Assembly (NCBI RefSeq): GCF_029784155.1
Contig: NC_073692.1
Location: 419,736,352-419,800,351 of the forward strand
DNA length: 64,000 nucleotides
Reading direction: 5' to 3'
Source of the DNA: Uranotaenia lowii
Taxonomy: Eukaryota; Arthropoda; Insecta; Diptera; Culicidae
Of this stretch, positions 1 to 12,600 are shown piece after piece (position 1 is the first letter of the stretch; every line of letters begins with the position of its first letter). The notes beneath the pieces were generated by a model. The model worked only from the letters and a program-made list of their open reading frames with translations, was not told where the DNA came from and searched no databases. A program made the translations under genes and the position numbers.

Positions 1-975
1 GACAAGATTGATAAAACTGACAAAAATCGACAAAATTGACCAAATTGTCAAAATTCACAAAATAAACAAAGACAAAATCGACAAAATTCACTATATTTAC
101 ATAATTGACAAAACTGACAGTATCGACAAATTTGCAAAATTTACAAAAATGATAAAATTGACAAAATGAACGCAATTGTCCAAACAAACAAAACCGACAA
201 AATTGATAAAATTGACAAAAACTATCAAAATCGACTAAATTGACAAAATTGACAGAATTTGAAAAATTGACAAGGAAGACAAAACCCACAAAATTGATTC
301 AATTGACAAAACTGAACGAATAGATGAAATTGACAAAATTCTTAAAATTGGCAGAGTTGAAAAGATTGACAAAATTGGAAAAAACTGACAAATCGACAAA
401 CTTTTCAAGATTGACGAAATTAACAAGATTAACAAAACTGACCAAATTGACAAAAATGAAATTATTGACAAAATTCATAAAATTGACAACATTGACAATA
501 ACGACTAAGTTGACAAAAATAACAAAGTTGACAAAATTAACAAAATTCACAAAATTGACAAAACTGTCAAAATTGAAAAAAATGATGAAATTGACAAAAA
601 TGAAAAAAATAGCCAAAATTGACAAGGTTCACGAAATTGACAAAATTGAGAAAACGATGAGAAAATTGACGAAAATGATAAAAAAAGACAAAATTAAAAA
701 AAATTTACAACAAAGACAAAACTGACAAAATTGACAAGAATGATAATAATGAAAAAAATTAACTTTATGAATGACAAAATTGACGATGTTGAAAAAATTT
801 ACTCAATCGACAAAATTGACCAAATTGACAGCAACTGACAAAACTGACAAGATTAAAATTGAGAGAACAGACAAAAGTTTAAAAATAGACAAAATTGGAA
901 AAATTTACAAACATGACAAAAGCTTTAGCACCGATATAATTCATTTAATACACATCATTTATAAAACAAGACCAT
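1..975. repeat. Degenerate 9-bp tandem array (ATTGACAAA)n
   Basis: The stretch is built from diverged copies of a 9-bp unit, ATTGACAAA, with many point changes and small indels. Because the unit is a multiple of three and often lacks stops, it makes artificial open frames on both strands (repeating LTK/FVN-like peptides). I see no gene. It resembles the younger arrays at 38-40.5 kb but is far more decayed. It begins at or before the window edge. Confidence 0.9.
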
Positions 976-1645
976 GACTAAAGTGCAAATATGGGCCATT
1001 CGTAGAAGATTGAATATTAACCGATCATTCATTTGTTATCCAGTTCAGCCATTAGCCGAACTGTAAACTAAGACCGAATTCCTCGGAATCATGATCATGT
1101 TATCTGAATTATAGAATCAAGCATAGGGCCTAGACCCTCACGTCGCATATTTCTATAGTGATATTAAGTCCATCCTTCGCCCAACGATAGATTCTCAAGC
1201 ACAGATTGCTCTGAGAAGGGGAAAACGACATGGGGATGCGGACGATGTATGCACACCATCTCATCTTCTCACGTGCCGTTCGTGCTCAGTCAGGAAGCTA
1301 AGCACGAACGACAGGAGAGAATTTCGCCCGTGGAAGCAAATTGAATCTTATTAGACAAATGCTACTGAATCCTCTCGAGCTTTAAGCTTTCGGGTTAGTT
1401 TTTTCGTTCCCTTTTCTCTTCCTCTCTTCAGATCTAACGTTGCGCGATGAAAGCTTTTCGTTCGCATAGAAAAACCTGTGCAATTGTTGCGTATTGTTGT
1501 TGGAGTTGGTGTCTGACGATAACGGCTTGGGAGTCAATCCAAACACTAGCGCCACCAAGTTCTCAATAGTAGAGTTTGAAGCATTTGGGATTTTTCTGAA
1601 ACATGCACATAAATACGAATTAACTATTTTGGCAAGGTTGACCAG
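976..1645. other. Non-repetitive block between two 9-bp arrays
   Basis: About 670 bp of mixed-composition, locally GC-richer sequence separates the two halves of the degenerate array. No convincing open frame, RNA gene or terminal repeats were seen. It may be an insertion that split one array, as a SINE does at 39.1-39.6 kb, but no target duplication can be read in such decayed flanks. Confidence 0.5.
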
Positions 1646-2655
1646 AAAAAAATTTAACTAAATTGACAAAATTCACAAAACTGACAAAATTGACCTAATT
1701 GACAAGATTGACAAGATTGACAAAACTCACAAAATTGAGAAGATTGACAAAATTGACAAAATAGCCTAACTGAGAAAATTGACCCAATTGACTAAACTGA
1801 CAAAATTGACCAAATTGTCAAAATTTACAAGAATTACAAAATTCACAAAATTGACAAAATTGACGATTTTGACAAGATTGACAAATTTGACAAGATTAAC
1901 AATTTCGACAAAATCGACAATATTGACACAATTAACAAAATTGCCGAAATTGACAGAATAGACAAAAATGACAAGGTTAACAAAATTGCCAAAATTGACA
2001 AGATTGACATAATTGACAAAATTGACCAAATTGACAAAATTGACAAATCTGAACAAAATTGACGAAATTGTTTAAATTGACAAAATTAATTAAATCGACA
2101 AAATGGTCAAAATTCACAACATTCCCAAAATTCATAAAATTGACAGTATTGATTTAATCTCCAAATTTGAAAAATTTGACCAAATTGACAAAATTGACAA
2201 AATTGTCAAAATTGACAAAATTGCCAAGATTGACAAAGTTGATGATATTGTCAAAATTAACAAAATTGACAAGATTGACAAAAATGACCAAATTGACAAA
2301 ACTGAATTAAATTGACAAAAGTGACAAAATTTATAAAATCGACAAAATTAACAAAATTCATAAAATTGACAACATTGATTAAATCGGCAAAATTGACAAA
2401 TGTAACATATTTGACATATTTGATATATTTGACATATTTGACAAATTTGGCAAATTTGACAGATTTGACAAAATCGAAAAAATTTACAAAATTGACAAAA
2501 TTTACAATAGTCACAAAATTTACAAAATTTGAAAATTTAAAAAAAAAGACCAAATTGACATAATTGACCAAATGGACAAGATTGAAAAAAAATTGCGGAA
2601 TCAACAAAAGTAACAAAATTTGGCAAAATGACATAATTGAAAATATTGACATTTC
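1646..2655. repeat. Degenerate 9-bp tandem array (ATTGACAAA)n, second half
   Basis: Same diverged 9-bp unit as at the window start, with local variants such as TTTGACATA around 2400-2460. Open frames here are repeat artefacts. Confidence 0.9.
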
Positions 2656-4656
2656 AAAATTATCAATATCGTTATCTTTTAATTTAATTCTACCGATTAT
2701 GATACCCTACGTTGCAGCATTGTAGTAAAATCTAGCAATTGTAATTTTATCCAATAATTTTATCAATGTATTTGTTTCGTTTACTTGAGAGGATGAATTA
2801 TTTTAAATACATGGTCAGGTTTTTTTTAGATTGTATTCTTAATTTTTACCCCTTCCATTTTAAAGTTACCTATAACTCCAAAAGGAGTAAATTGAGTGAG
2901 ATTATAATGTCATAGAAACGGGATCATACAAGATATTCCAGAATCCAGATTCCAGTCATTCTAAAATCTTTAATAAGTTGCAAATAATGTTATTTATATG
3001 AAAGTAATGATTAAATCACAATACTTTGATCCTATAAAAAATTTTGAATCTTCATTTCTTAAATTCATTTTGGATTGACTATGCGTTTGAAATCCTTCAA
3101 TCATAAATCAGAATTTATAAATCTATTATTTGTTTATTATTTTGTATCATATGTATCCAAATATAATTGACAGGCTGTAAGAAAGGCTACAATCCACTGT
3201 CAAGTGTATTAAATCGGGTTTTTTATTCAAAAAATGAACGACCGAATAACGAGTTCCCTGATTGACTACTGTAGATACAAACTTATTTTCTCATCAACAA
3301 GTCATGCTGATGATGATGATGAATCTTCATTTTGCCGGTTTTTTCCATCACCTAGATGATAATCTTGGATCCAATTTATGTTTGCTATTTATGCTAGGTA
3401 AACAATCAGATTTTTCGGTTCAAAGTACAAAACTCGTTAAATAAACAATGACAGTGATGGAAGCAAGTTTTTGGAATGTAAATATTGACCCAATCTGGAA
3501 AGCCATAAATTCAAATTTTATAAGCACTTCCTCCCTCGAAATTCTCAAAGCCCGGTTGTGGTGTCTACTTCTGAGAAAGCGTTCCAATTGAAGCTTTCAA
3601 CCTTTTTCCCAGGCAAGCGATTATTCCGTTCTGCTCCCCGAAAAATTTTCCCGGTACTAAATTAGTTAAACCGTAAAGAGACACAAACAAGCTATGAATG
3701 AGAGTTCCTGAATGGGGCCAGCTTTTTATCTAAATCCACCGAACAATACGGTCCGCATAATAATGGGGAGGAGGTCCTGACAAGTGGAATGATTTAATGT
3801 CAACAATCTGAGCGTATTGTCAGCGGAGGATTCCTGGGGCTTGTCTTGTCGGGGGTGTTAAGATTTGCTTTCTTAATGCGTCAATCACTTGGAAAAGCAG
3901 CAGCTCTGTTTGGCCTTCAGAGCGTTTTCACGGCATATTGGCTGAAGATGATGCTGATGATGATGCTGCTGGATGCTGTTGAGTTGTCTTGTAGAGCAGA
4001 AAAATGATGAAGACGATGATTATATGACAGAGCTGTGCAAGGCGGATTGTTTGTTTTATGCTGAGAAGAGAAAAAAAAAAGTTATGGACAAACAGCCTAG
4101 CGAAGAAAGTGAGAAAAATGCTCGTGTTAACGCTTCGCCTGTCTGTTGATGACAAAATAAGCCTTGTGTTTTGATGAGTATTTTTTACGTAGAAAAAACT
4201 TGAGAGATTTATACATTTTCTCGCTGTAGTGCCAAGTCGTACATACCTCTCTATAACCTTGAGTATAAGCGAATCCTTTCCGACTTCATAAAAATTATTA
4301 CAAAAATAGATGCTACTGGCGAGATTATTAACTGTTTTTTTTAGCGTTTTCATAGAATTGTAAAACTTATAAAAGTGAGTTGTGTATTAATAGATATTTT
4401 TTTAGGAAGCTTGAAGAGATTGGCCTTCTATTTTTCATCTTCAAATGATAACGATGTTTTTTTTAACATTGCCAACCACAACCCATCCTTGTTAAAGACT
4501 TACGTTGCCGGTTATCAATTGTATGGGTGCTTTTTCCGCCGTTGAATTGCATACTGATCGATGATAAGTTTTTTTTAATGTTAAAAGTTCCACTAACAGT
4601 TTTTTTAGTTATCAAAATCACACCATCATCGAAACCAAAATTGCCTTTGTTATAAT
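2656..4656. other. AT-rich intergenic sequence, no gene seen
   Basis: I found no supportable gene. Short GAT/CTG trinucleotide tracts occur near 3307-3325 and 3945-3985. The 141-codon reverse frame at 3928-4353 has no recognisable domain and is poor in coding character. Confidence 0.5.
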
Positions 4657-5880
4657 GTGAGGAAGATGAGGGCATAACGAGCACCCAGGGCATAATGAGC
4701 TCTCCTGTTTTCTACATTAGTACGTATTTTCTTAAAAAAAAATTTCATAAGGACTTGTTTCGTACTACCCATTGTATTAATTATTCACCAAAAAAGAAAT
4801 ATCCTTTTCATCTTTACAGAAATATTAAATAATAACCAGGTAGGTTCTCAAGTGACGAAAATATTATAATTTTTGAGCACCACCAAATAAGCTTTTATGA
4901 CCTTTAAATCATCTTGATCTGAAATGTACGCACTGCAACATGATCTACACATTGTTTCTCAATTTTCAACATCATCAAATTTTTGATTTTTTACTTTAAT
5001 CAATTTTAAAACGCTTTTTTACTTCAATTTGTTCACTAGAGGCGAAAAGAGCACTATCAATGAAGGCATAATGAGCATTTTCTGCCAGGGAATCTAGCAG
5101 CGAATTCAACTCGATGAAGTCAACTGAATAATAGAGCTACAGTTTGGCTTGTTTCGTCTGTCGATTTGGCCTATTGGTAAGGTGTCGGAGAGGTAATCAG
5201 TGGACTCGAGTTCGGTTCCTGGTCGAGGGGATTTTTTTTTTGCACATACCATTTATGATTGATTTTTTTTTTGTTGTTACATTATACGGCTGATAACATC
5301 AAAGCTTATTCGTCAAACAAAACACCAGAAACATAATGTATGAGCATGTGTTAAATCTTTGAATTCTACAAACAGACCTAGATTATTTTGTTATGGCTTT
5401 GTTTGATGAATCTACGCCTCACCGTTTAGTGCAATCATGATCATGAATGATAAATGAAAAAAAAATCACCTCGACCAGGAATCGAACTCGAGCCTACTGA
5501 TTACCTCTCCGACATCTTACCAATAGGCCAAATCGTCAGACGATACAAGTCAAGCTCTATTACTCAGTGGACTTCATCGAGTCGAATTTGCTGCTAGAAT
5601 CTCTGGCAAAAAACGCTCATTATGCCTTCATTAATGGTGCTCATACTGCCTCGGGGGGTTTCTCATTATGCCTCTACTGTGACAGGTTTTCAGCTTTCGG
5701 CAAAATTTTCAAAATGCATTTTTAAACGTTTTAATCTACTTGTTCAAGTTTTACCCAATTAGGCAATAGACTATTTGAGTGTCTGAACAAGAAACAATGA
5801 TGTAACTCACATATTACAGATGTTCTCTATGGTTAAATAAGCGTTTTCCTTAAGGTGGCCATTATGCCCCCATCTCCCCT
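4657..5880. mobile_element. Probable non-autonomous foldback/MITE element with tRNA-like inverted arms
   Basis: The right end (5852-5880, ending in CATCTCCCCTA) is an imperfect reverse complement of 4657-4690 (GAAGATGAGGGCATAACGAG). Inside is a long inverted repeat with arms at about 5051-5232 and 5462-5650. Each arm carries a tRNA-like promoter: an A-box-like GGCCTATTGGTAAGG and a B-box-like GAGTTCGGTTCC. No transposase is present. The boundaries are imprecise because the termini are diverged. Confidence 0.55.
5051..5650. repeat. Long inverted repeat carrying two head-opposed tRNA-like sequences
   Basis: The left arm, about 180 bp, runs from the GAAGGCATAATGAGC motif to GGTTCCTGGTCGAGG. It is matched at roughly 90% by the reverse complement of about 5462-5650. 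The spacer is about 230 bp. The tRNA-like segment (about 5165-5232 on +, 5463-5530 on -) has A- and B-box-like blocks but not a full cloverleaf that I could fold, so it looks like a SINE head rather than a working tRNA. Transcription through it would give a stable hairpin. Confidence 0.7.
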
Positions 5881-8690
5881 AATGTATATTAAAATTAAGT
5901 GCTATTTCAATTTTTCTACTCTTTGGCATTCACTGAGACGAAAAACTGCCCTAAAATCTCTAACACTAGATGGGGAAGTGCTAAACTTCGAATCACAGGT
6001 AAAATATCTAGGAATCATACTAGACTCAAAACTATCATGGAACCCACAGTTGGAGCATGTAATAGCCAAGGCTACAACGGCTCTATGGGTTTGCCTCAAA
6101 GGAGTAGGGAAAAAATGGGGACTAAGGCCGAAAATCGTCCAATGGATATTTACAGCTATAATAAGACCCAAAATCTTCTATGCCTCCTTAGTATGGTGGA
6201 CCAAAACTGTGCAAGCTACGGCCCGGAAGAAACTAGCGAAGCTTCAAAGAATAGCAACGCTATCTATAACTGGCGCTATGCGAAGCACATCAAGCGAGGC
6301 TCTGAATGCACTCCCAGACAACCAGAAGTCGTATTTTCTTTTACAGATTACATCGTATAGAATGTTATTTATATTCATTTTCGTATATCTGCACCTACAA
6401 TGTGCGGTCCATGCATATTCTTTATCGTATTTAAAAGCATTGCATGATTTCATTACGACAAGAAGAGAGACTCATATTTATGTACATATGAACTCGACCT
6501 TTGTGTACGACAATTCGCAAAAAATCCGTGAAACAACCGATATACGGTGATCAGCCGTGACTGAGAAATTTTGTCGTGCTATGCATAAAATAATTCGAAA
6601 TAATAAACGTATATAACTGCATTGATTCGTATTAATGTGCATGCAATCGTATACCTTTGCATATTAATTCTCATGTCTGATTTTCGTAAAACGTATTTGC
6701 TGTTAATCATAAAAGAATATAAAAAAGTTCAATAAAATCGTTTATGACAATGGGACATCGATGATTGGAATTGTATTAAAGGAGGCTTCAAAATGTTGGT
6801 CTATTTTTAGATCATCGATGACGTGTTCTACGATTTAAAAGATTTAAGTTATAGAAATATATGATTTGCTTTTGGTTTAATGCCTTTGAAGCAAATCCCC
6901 TTGAATTTATATATTCCAGATAGCGTCGAGGAACCATCATGAGCTGCAGATCTTATGGTCAGGGGATCAAGTCCAGGTACTAACAATAACATCATAAACG
7001 TTAAAAAACTTGAATTTGACAGCAAAAAACGCAGTTCTTTGAAATAATCTTATTTTTATTATTTTTGGGGATAAATAAACTAATTGGTTTAAAGTACAAA
7101 AAATAATAATCTTATTTTTATTTAACTGACGGAAAATGAGAGCCCTGCACTCAAGTCGCAAAAGACGACCAAATAAATCGTCAAACTTTCCATATTGTTA
7201 CGAAAAATGTCGTATATTACAACCTCAATCATCTATATGATGATGTAAATTGTCATAGTATATTCCAAAAAGAATCAGGGTAGTCGTAAATGATGCGCAT
7301 GACAAGTCGTGCAAATCGTAATTTAATACAATCCAAATCAAGAATATGTTTGCCACTGTACCTATATGGCCTCCAAAATGATACGTACATATATAGTGGT
7401 TTCGCTACATTATATACGATATGTTTACACGTATATTTGCACGTATATTTGCGTTGCAAATTCGAAATACCCACCAAATGGTTGTCTGGGCTACTAAATA
7501 TTCTGCCACTACATCAATTTATTGAGTTAGAGGCAGAACGTAGTGCCTTGAGACTCTCAAAAATCAAAACTCTCTATGAGGGGGATCTTACAGGACATCT
7601 AAAAATCCTAAATAAATTTTAAATAAACTCACTTATTGTAAAGAATGATGACTGGATGGAGCCCGTTTTCAACCTAGACATACCATACAATGTAACTATC
7701 AACGATAGGGACGTGTGGGAGTCAGGTGGTTCTTTACTGATGGGTCAAAAATGGATAATAGAACTGGGGCAGGGGTGTTCGGACCTAGACTCAGGATCTC
7801 AATTCCTATGGGAAACTGGCCAACAGTATTCCAAGCAGAAGTTCAAGCAATTCTAGAATGCACTTTAGCCTGTTTGAAAAGAGGATACAGGTACACAAGT
7901 ATATATATATATTTTCTGACAGCCAGGCCGCTCTCCGGGCACTTAGTACGTTCACAAGTTACTCCAAGCTTGTATGGGAGTGTATTGTTGCACTAAGAAA
8001 CCTGGCCATACGGAACAGAGTATTTTTTATTCTGGGTTCAAGGCCACTGCGGTATCCTAGGGAACGAAGAAGCAGACCAGCTAGCTAGGGAAGGATCTCA
8101 GGGCCTGTTAATTGGACCAGAACCCTTCTGCGGAGTATCGAGGAGTGCCTTAAATATGGAACTCAAGAACTGGGAAAGCACCACTATTGGCTCCAACTGG
8201 AGAACAGCAGAGGGAGCAGCTCAGGCGAAAAGATTCATCGAACCAAGCGCACGACTCTCCAAAAACATGTTGAGCACGAGTTGAGTACTTACACAGGTCT
8301 CTTGACCGGATTGTCCAACAAAACAACATCTCAAACGGATAAACATTATTCAAAACGACGACTGTCGGTTCTGCGGGTTTGAAAAAGAAACTGCAGAGCA
8401 TCTTCTATGCAACTGCTGCGCCCTCCTTAATAGGAGAGAGCGTGCTCTTGGGGCAAAGTTAATAAGCGCACAAGACATATGGTTGCATATCAGCCCTAAG
8501 AAGGTTATATCATACATCTTTGATATCATACCCGATTGGGATAAAATGCTTAGTCAGCAATCAACTGTCACTTCAACCCATAGTGCAGGTGAGCCTGATA
8601 GCATACAGTAACGCGGGGTAATTACCACAATAGATCAACTACTGGTCGCAGTGGGCTCTCCCCTACAAGAAAAAAAAAACCATATAGCCG
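5881..8690 (+). mobile_element. 5'-truncated LOA/I-type non-LTR retrotransposon (RT C-terminus, RNase H, zinc knuckle), dead
   Basis: Segment 5930-6310 encodes the RT thumb region typical of the I/LOA/R1 group (YLGIILDSKLSW at about 6005-6040, followed by an IIRPKIFYASLVWW-like block). Segment 7493-8100 continues into an RNase H domain with the acidic set visible: TDGSK, AEVQAI, SDSQAAL and GHCGILGNEEAD. It is split by frameshifts, one at a TA microsatellite near 7900. Segment 8340-8580 encodes the C-terminal knuckle CRFCGFEKETAEHLLCNC. An A-rich tail follows at about 8670-8682. The coding sequence is interrupted by an inserted element at 6313-7490 and has several stops, so it is inactive. 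The endonuclease and catalytic RT palm are missing (5' truncation). RNase H is known only in some LINE clades, which supports the group call; the exact clade is inference. Confidence 0.85.
6313..7490. mobile_element. 1.18-kb TIR element inserted in the LINE at 5.9-8.7 kb
   Basis: The inner LINE frame breaks at 6312 and resumes at 7493. Exactly between these points lies a block bounded by 12-bp perfect inverted termini, CCCAGACAACCA on the left and TGGTTGTCTGGG on the right. Removing it with one CT (6311-6312 and 7491-7492) rejoins the LINE frame as ALNALLNILPLHQ, consistent with a 2-bp target duplication. No transposase frame is visible, so it is non-autonomous. I cannot assign a superfamily from the TIR alone. 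Confidence 0.75.
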
Positions 8691-9164
8691 ATTATTGTGA
8701 AGGGTGATCATTAATCAATGCAAAAATCCTTAGATTTCATTTGTTTGGAATGGTAGGGACCAATTTTGAAAAATCTGTTCTAATCAATACATTTCTAACA
8801 GGCGAGTAGTTTTTATTCTGAAAGTTTGCTCATGATTTCATCCAAGAATCTCGTGGGAAAAGTTGGTGAAAACGGACACTTCAAGAGTTTCGAAAATTAC
8901 TATGTTTACTATTACTATTATTTTTTTTTCTACTAAGAAAATAGTCCATAGCTCGCAACATTTCCGGCAAATTCAACCGTTTTTAACGGTGGAATCTTTA
9001 TAGGCTTCTTATTGACCACCTAGAAGAAAACCACTGAATTGGTCGCAGGTTTGAGCAACGTTTTAAAAAAATAGTTGCTATGTCGGGTAAGACAGACACT
9101 TCAAAGTCAATAAAATGGTCAAATTTTTTTCCAGATATTCCATATTTTAATCGGTTTGATCCTC
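8691..9164. other. Intergenic, no gene seen
   Basis: Low-complexity T-rich sequence. No RNA gene, open frame or repeat structure could be supported. Confidence 0.5.
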
Positions 9165-9640
9165 CATATGAAGGGTTGTCAGATTGCTCGGTTTTATCCA
9201 GGTTTGCACGGACATTTTGTACAAAATTTGGGAACAGTCCGGCCCGGCCCGATTTCCCGGATTTTATTAAAAAATGCCCGGATTTTGCCCGGATTTTTTG
9301 TCTTTATTTGGAAAATCATACAAAAAAAAAACAACAAACGCCTTCAAAATTAAATTTGTTGAACAAGTTTTTTTTTAAATAATCATGAAAGGTTTTTTGG
9401 AACCAAAAAATGCAATTTGAAGTCCATCGATGAGTTTAAATGAAAAAAAAATAGATTTTTTTCTTGATTTAATTCGAGTAATTTCAAGATTTGGAGAAAA
9501 TTTGCAAAGATATTGCTCGGATTTATGGTCGTCACTTATGATATCAAATGCCCGGATTTGTCTGGTTTTTTCCAAAAAATTGCCCGGTTTGTCCGGCCCC
9601 GATAAGGGCTGAAAAAATTCTAGCAACCTTATCCATATGC
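9165..9640. mobile_element. Degenerate MITE-like repeat rich in CCGG/CCCGG motifs
   Basis: The block begins CATATGAAGGGTTGTCAGATTGC and ends near GCAACCTTATCCATATG, imperfect inverted termini. Inside are repeated CCCGGATTT-type motifs. A related piece in reverse orientation lies at about 30815-30935, so it is an interspersed family. No coding capacity is visible. Family assignment is open. Confidence 0.5.
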
Positions 9641-12600
9641 CTTCAGACGATTCAGACATTGAAAAAAATTCCCGGAAAATGCGGAATCATTTCGCTATTG
9701 GATCCGGAACGGTTGGTTCCCTTTTGGTATAAAAACATACTGAAAAGCATAATTCACAAAAAAAAATGTAGACAAGTACAGCATTTTTTTACGGAAATAT
9801 CTACTTTTGCTACGCCGTGTCCGTTTTACCCGATCATTCTTAAAAACTCTAATGCGTAAGCATGTTTTAAATTTCTATACAAACAGTCTTCTTGAGAGAA
9901 ATTTTCGAATGCTAATGGTCAAGGACGTACTAACGGTGAGGGAGGAGGAGTTTGGGGTTCAACCCCCCCCCCCCCCCCATTTCCCCCATCCTAGCTTTTT
10001 CCCATTCAAATTTTCGGTTCATGAAATAAAACTATCACAGTAGTAGGATCCAGAAAGTTGTTTTTAAAAAAAGATCATTTCAAATTTGTCTGAAAAATTT
10101 GTTCTGTAATTTGCTTGAAATTTTATTCCATATTACTCTAATATAAATCTAAAATAAAAAAGTATGTAATGAAACATTTTCTGCAGTTACAAAACATTCT
10201 TGAAATAATCAATTCCAGTCACAACTTTTTACTTTTACTTTTCCTAATTAGGCCGGAACAAATTTCAAATCCTTCTTTTGTCACTCGGAGTTGGAACATC
10301 GCGAGGGGGGGGGGGGGGACATTGAAAAATAATGCGAAAAACAAATAAATTGGAATAAATTGCACGAAAGCTTGTATGCAACACAGTTGCATAGAATATC
10401 ATTGCACAAAACCCAAAAAACATGTTATTTTTTATCGAATAATTCAATAAAATCAAGAATAAAAAAGGTGGAATAACTTCTATCTTCCAAAATTTGATTT
10501 TTTCGTCTTGTAATCTTTTTGATTCTTGAATTTTTTTTCGAAATTTACATTAAATACTTCGAACTTTATTTATTTCCCCCTTCGGGTTTTTGAAAATTTC
10601 GAAGGGGGGGGAGACAAAAGAAGAAATTGGTATTTGTTCCAGCCTTATCTGTTAAAAGCTTATCTTTTTTATTCATAACTAGCATTGATTTTCAATTTTA
10701 TTTACAAAATTTTGAAGTCTGCTTTGCAATTCTAAACTTTGAAGTTTTTAAAATGACACTTTTGTTTTTGAATATTTAGATACATATAAATTTTGTCAGG
10801 TTAAAATAAGAATTATGTGATAAAAAATGTAAATGTGTTTAGGTACATATTTTAGTTTTTTTTTATCACCGATTTCGAAACGATCATGATTTAGGAATTT
10901 ATTTATGAAAAATGCGAAAAATGATTCGAAGTAACAACTTTATGCTTAATTGAGAGTTGTTTTGTTTTCTAAATTAGTGTTGTCTTTGTACTTTCAATGT
11001 TTAGAACCAAGATTATTCTTTTATCGGTTTCTCATTGCTAATTAGATTTCAAATAAAATTTCTAAATATAAATTTTTTCGATGTAGTTGAGTTTTCAAAG
11101 ATGATTTGAACAAGTATGACTTATTTAAAAAAAATGTATTTATCTTGAATTCCTAGAATAAATTTCACTGGCCCTTTATAATGATATCTGGAAGAATTTA
11201 ATAAAAAAAAAAAATTACTATGAATTGAATCAACACAATGAATATAGAATAACCTTCTTGCATCCATCTAAATTCGATTTCACTAGGTATCATATGTAAT
11301 TCAATTTTTGCAAAAGATTTAAAAACTAACTGTAAATAACTTCAGAGTATTTATTCTAAACATACAATTAGTTTTTTTTTCAGTCCAATCATGTTTTCGA
11401 GATAGCTTTCGAAATATGTAAAAATTCATTGACGAAATTATAAAGTATATTTGCTTAATACAATTTTCTTAAGTGAAAAATAGTTAAAATTTGTTGATTT
11501 ATTAATCCGTTTACATTTGAACACATGAGTAAATCTTTTTCCAAATTCAAGACATCGCAATGTTTGTGCCGTTTCAAAAAAGAACTTACAAAAAAAAAGA
11601 CACCACAATTTCAAGATTAATCAACTCTTCATTTGAAAAAAAAAACAAATAAATTTAAATTGAAATCTATTGTTATTGAGATATGATCCGAAATTATTAT
11701 TATTCTGATGTTTTTGAACGATTCTGATTGTCTTTTTTGAATTGTTGATTGTTTATCTGATTTTTTGGTACTCAAAATTTGGACCAAATCTGAGGAAATT
11801 TTTTACTGAATAAAAATTTTTCTATATTCACTTTTTTAACTTCGATTATTTGAGGAACTTTAGGCCATTCGTGTAACCAAAACTTCGATGAAAGTTATAT
11901 AATGTATAGCATATCTGTGCACTGCATTTTATGGTTTAAGCTTCAATTCTGGTTTGTTCAAAATATTTATTTTGATTATAATTTTGTATTCATTCTCTGG
12001 CGTTCCTAAGGTATTTGAGTTAGTGCAGTCTTTATCGAATTTTCAAACCATTTTATAGCTTCAAATAAAGAATGTTATGTTGAGCGTTTCTGGTATAGTT
12101 CTTATTGCTAAGAGCAACTGGTGTTGGAAAAAAGTGCTAGGAATTTCGTCACTTTTTGCACATTTTGAAAATTTTGCCAATCATTTTCAAGATCTGTGGC
12201 CTTCAAGTTTTTTAACAACACATGTTGTAGTTTCGCATGCTGTGATACAAAAATAGCAATATTTCTATTAATACGGCTGAAATAGAAACAGTGCTTTCAA
12301 AAAAATACAACGCCCAAAGTTCTTGCCAACATTTATGCTTGGTAAAATTTACAAAATATCCAAATTTCTACCACTTTTCCCCAACACCAGTGAACTTGCT
12401 CTTCCTAAATATGAATTTCAAACAAACCAATTTAGAGCTTCTAAGTGGTGATCCAAAATTGAAAACCAGATTCTGATTCATCATTCGAAATTTACATTTA
12501 AAATCAGATTCACAAAACAGATTAAAAATGAATAATTGAAATATCTAATGAATTAGGATTAAACCAACACTACAGAATTCAAATAATAGATTCATGAGTG

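Noticed and set aside
235..2652. LTK/FVN/ILS-rich frames near the window start
   Set aside because: Translation of the degenerate 9-bp array.
3928..4353. 141-codon reverse frame
   Set aside because: No domain, signal peptide or splice context; the composition looks like background.
9961..10318. C-run and G-run as arms of an inverted repeat
   Set aside because: Flanking bases do not pair beyond the homopolymers.
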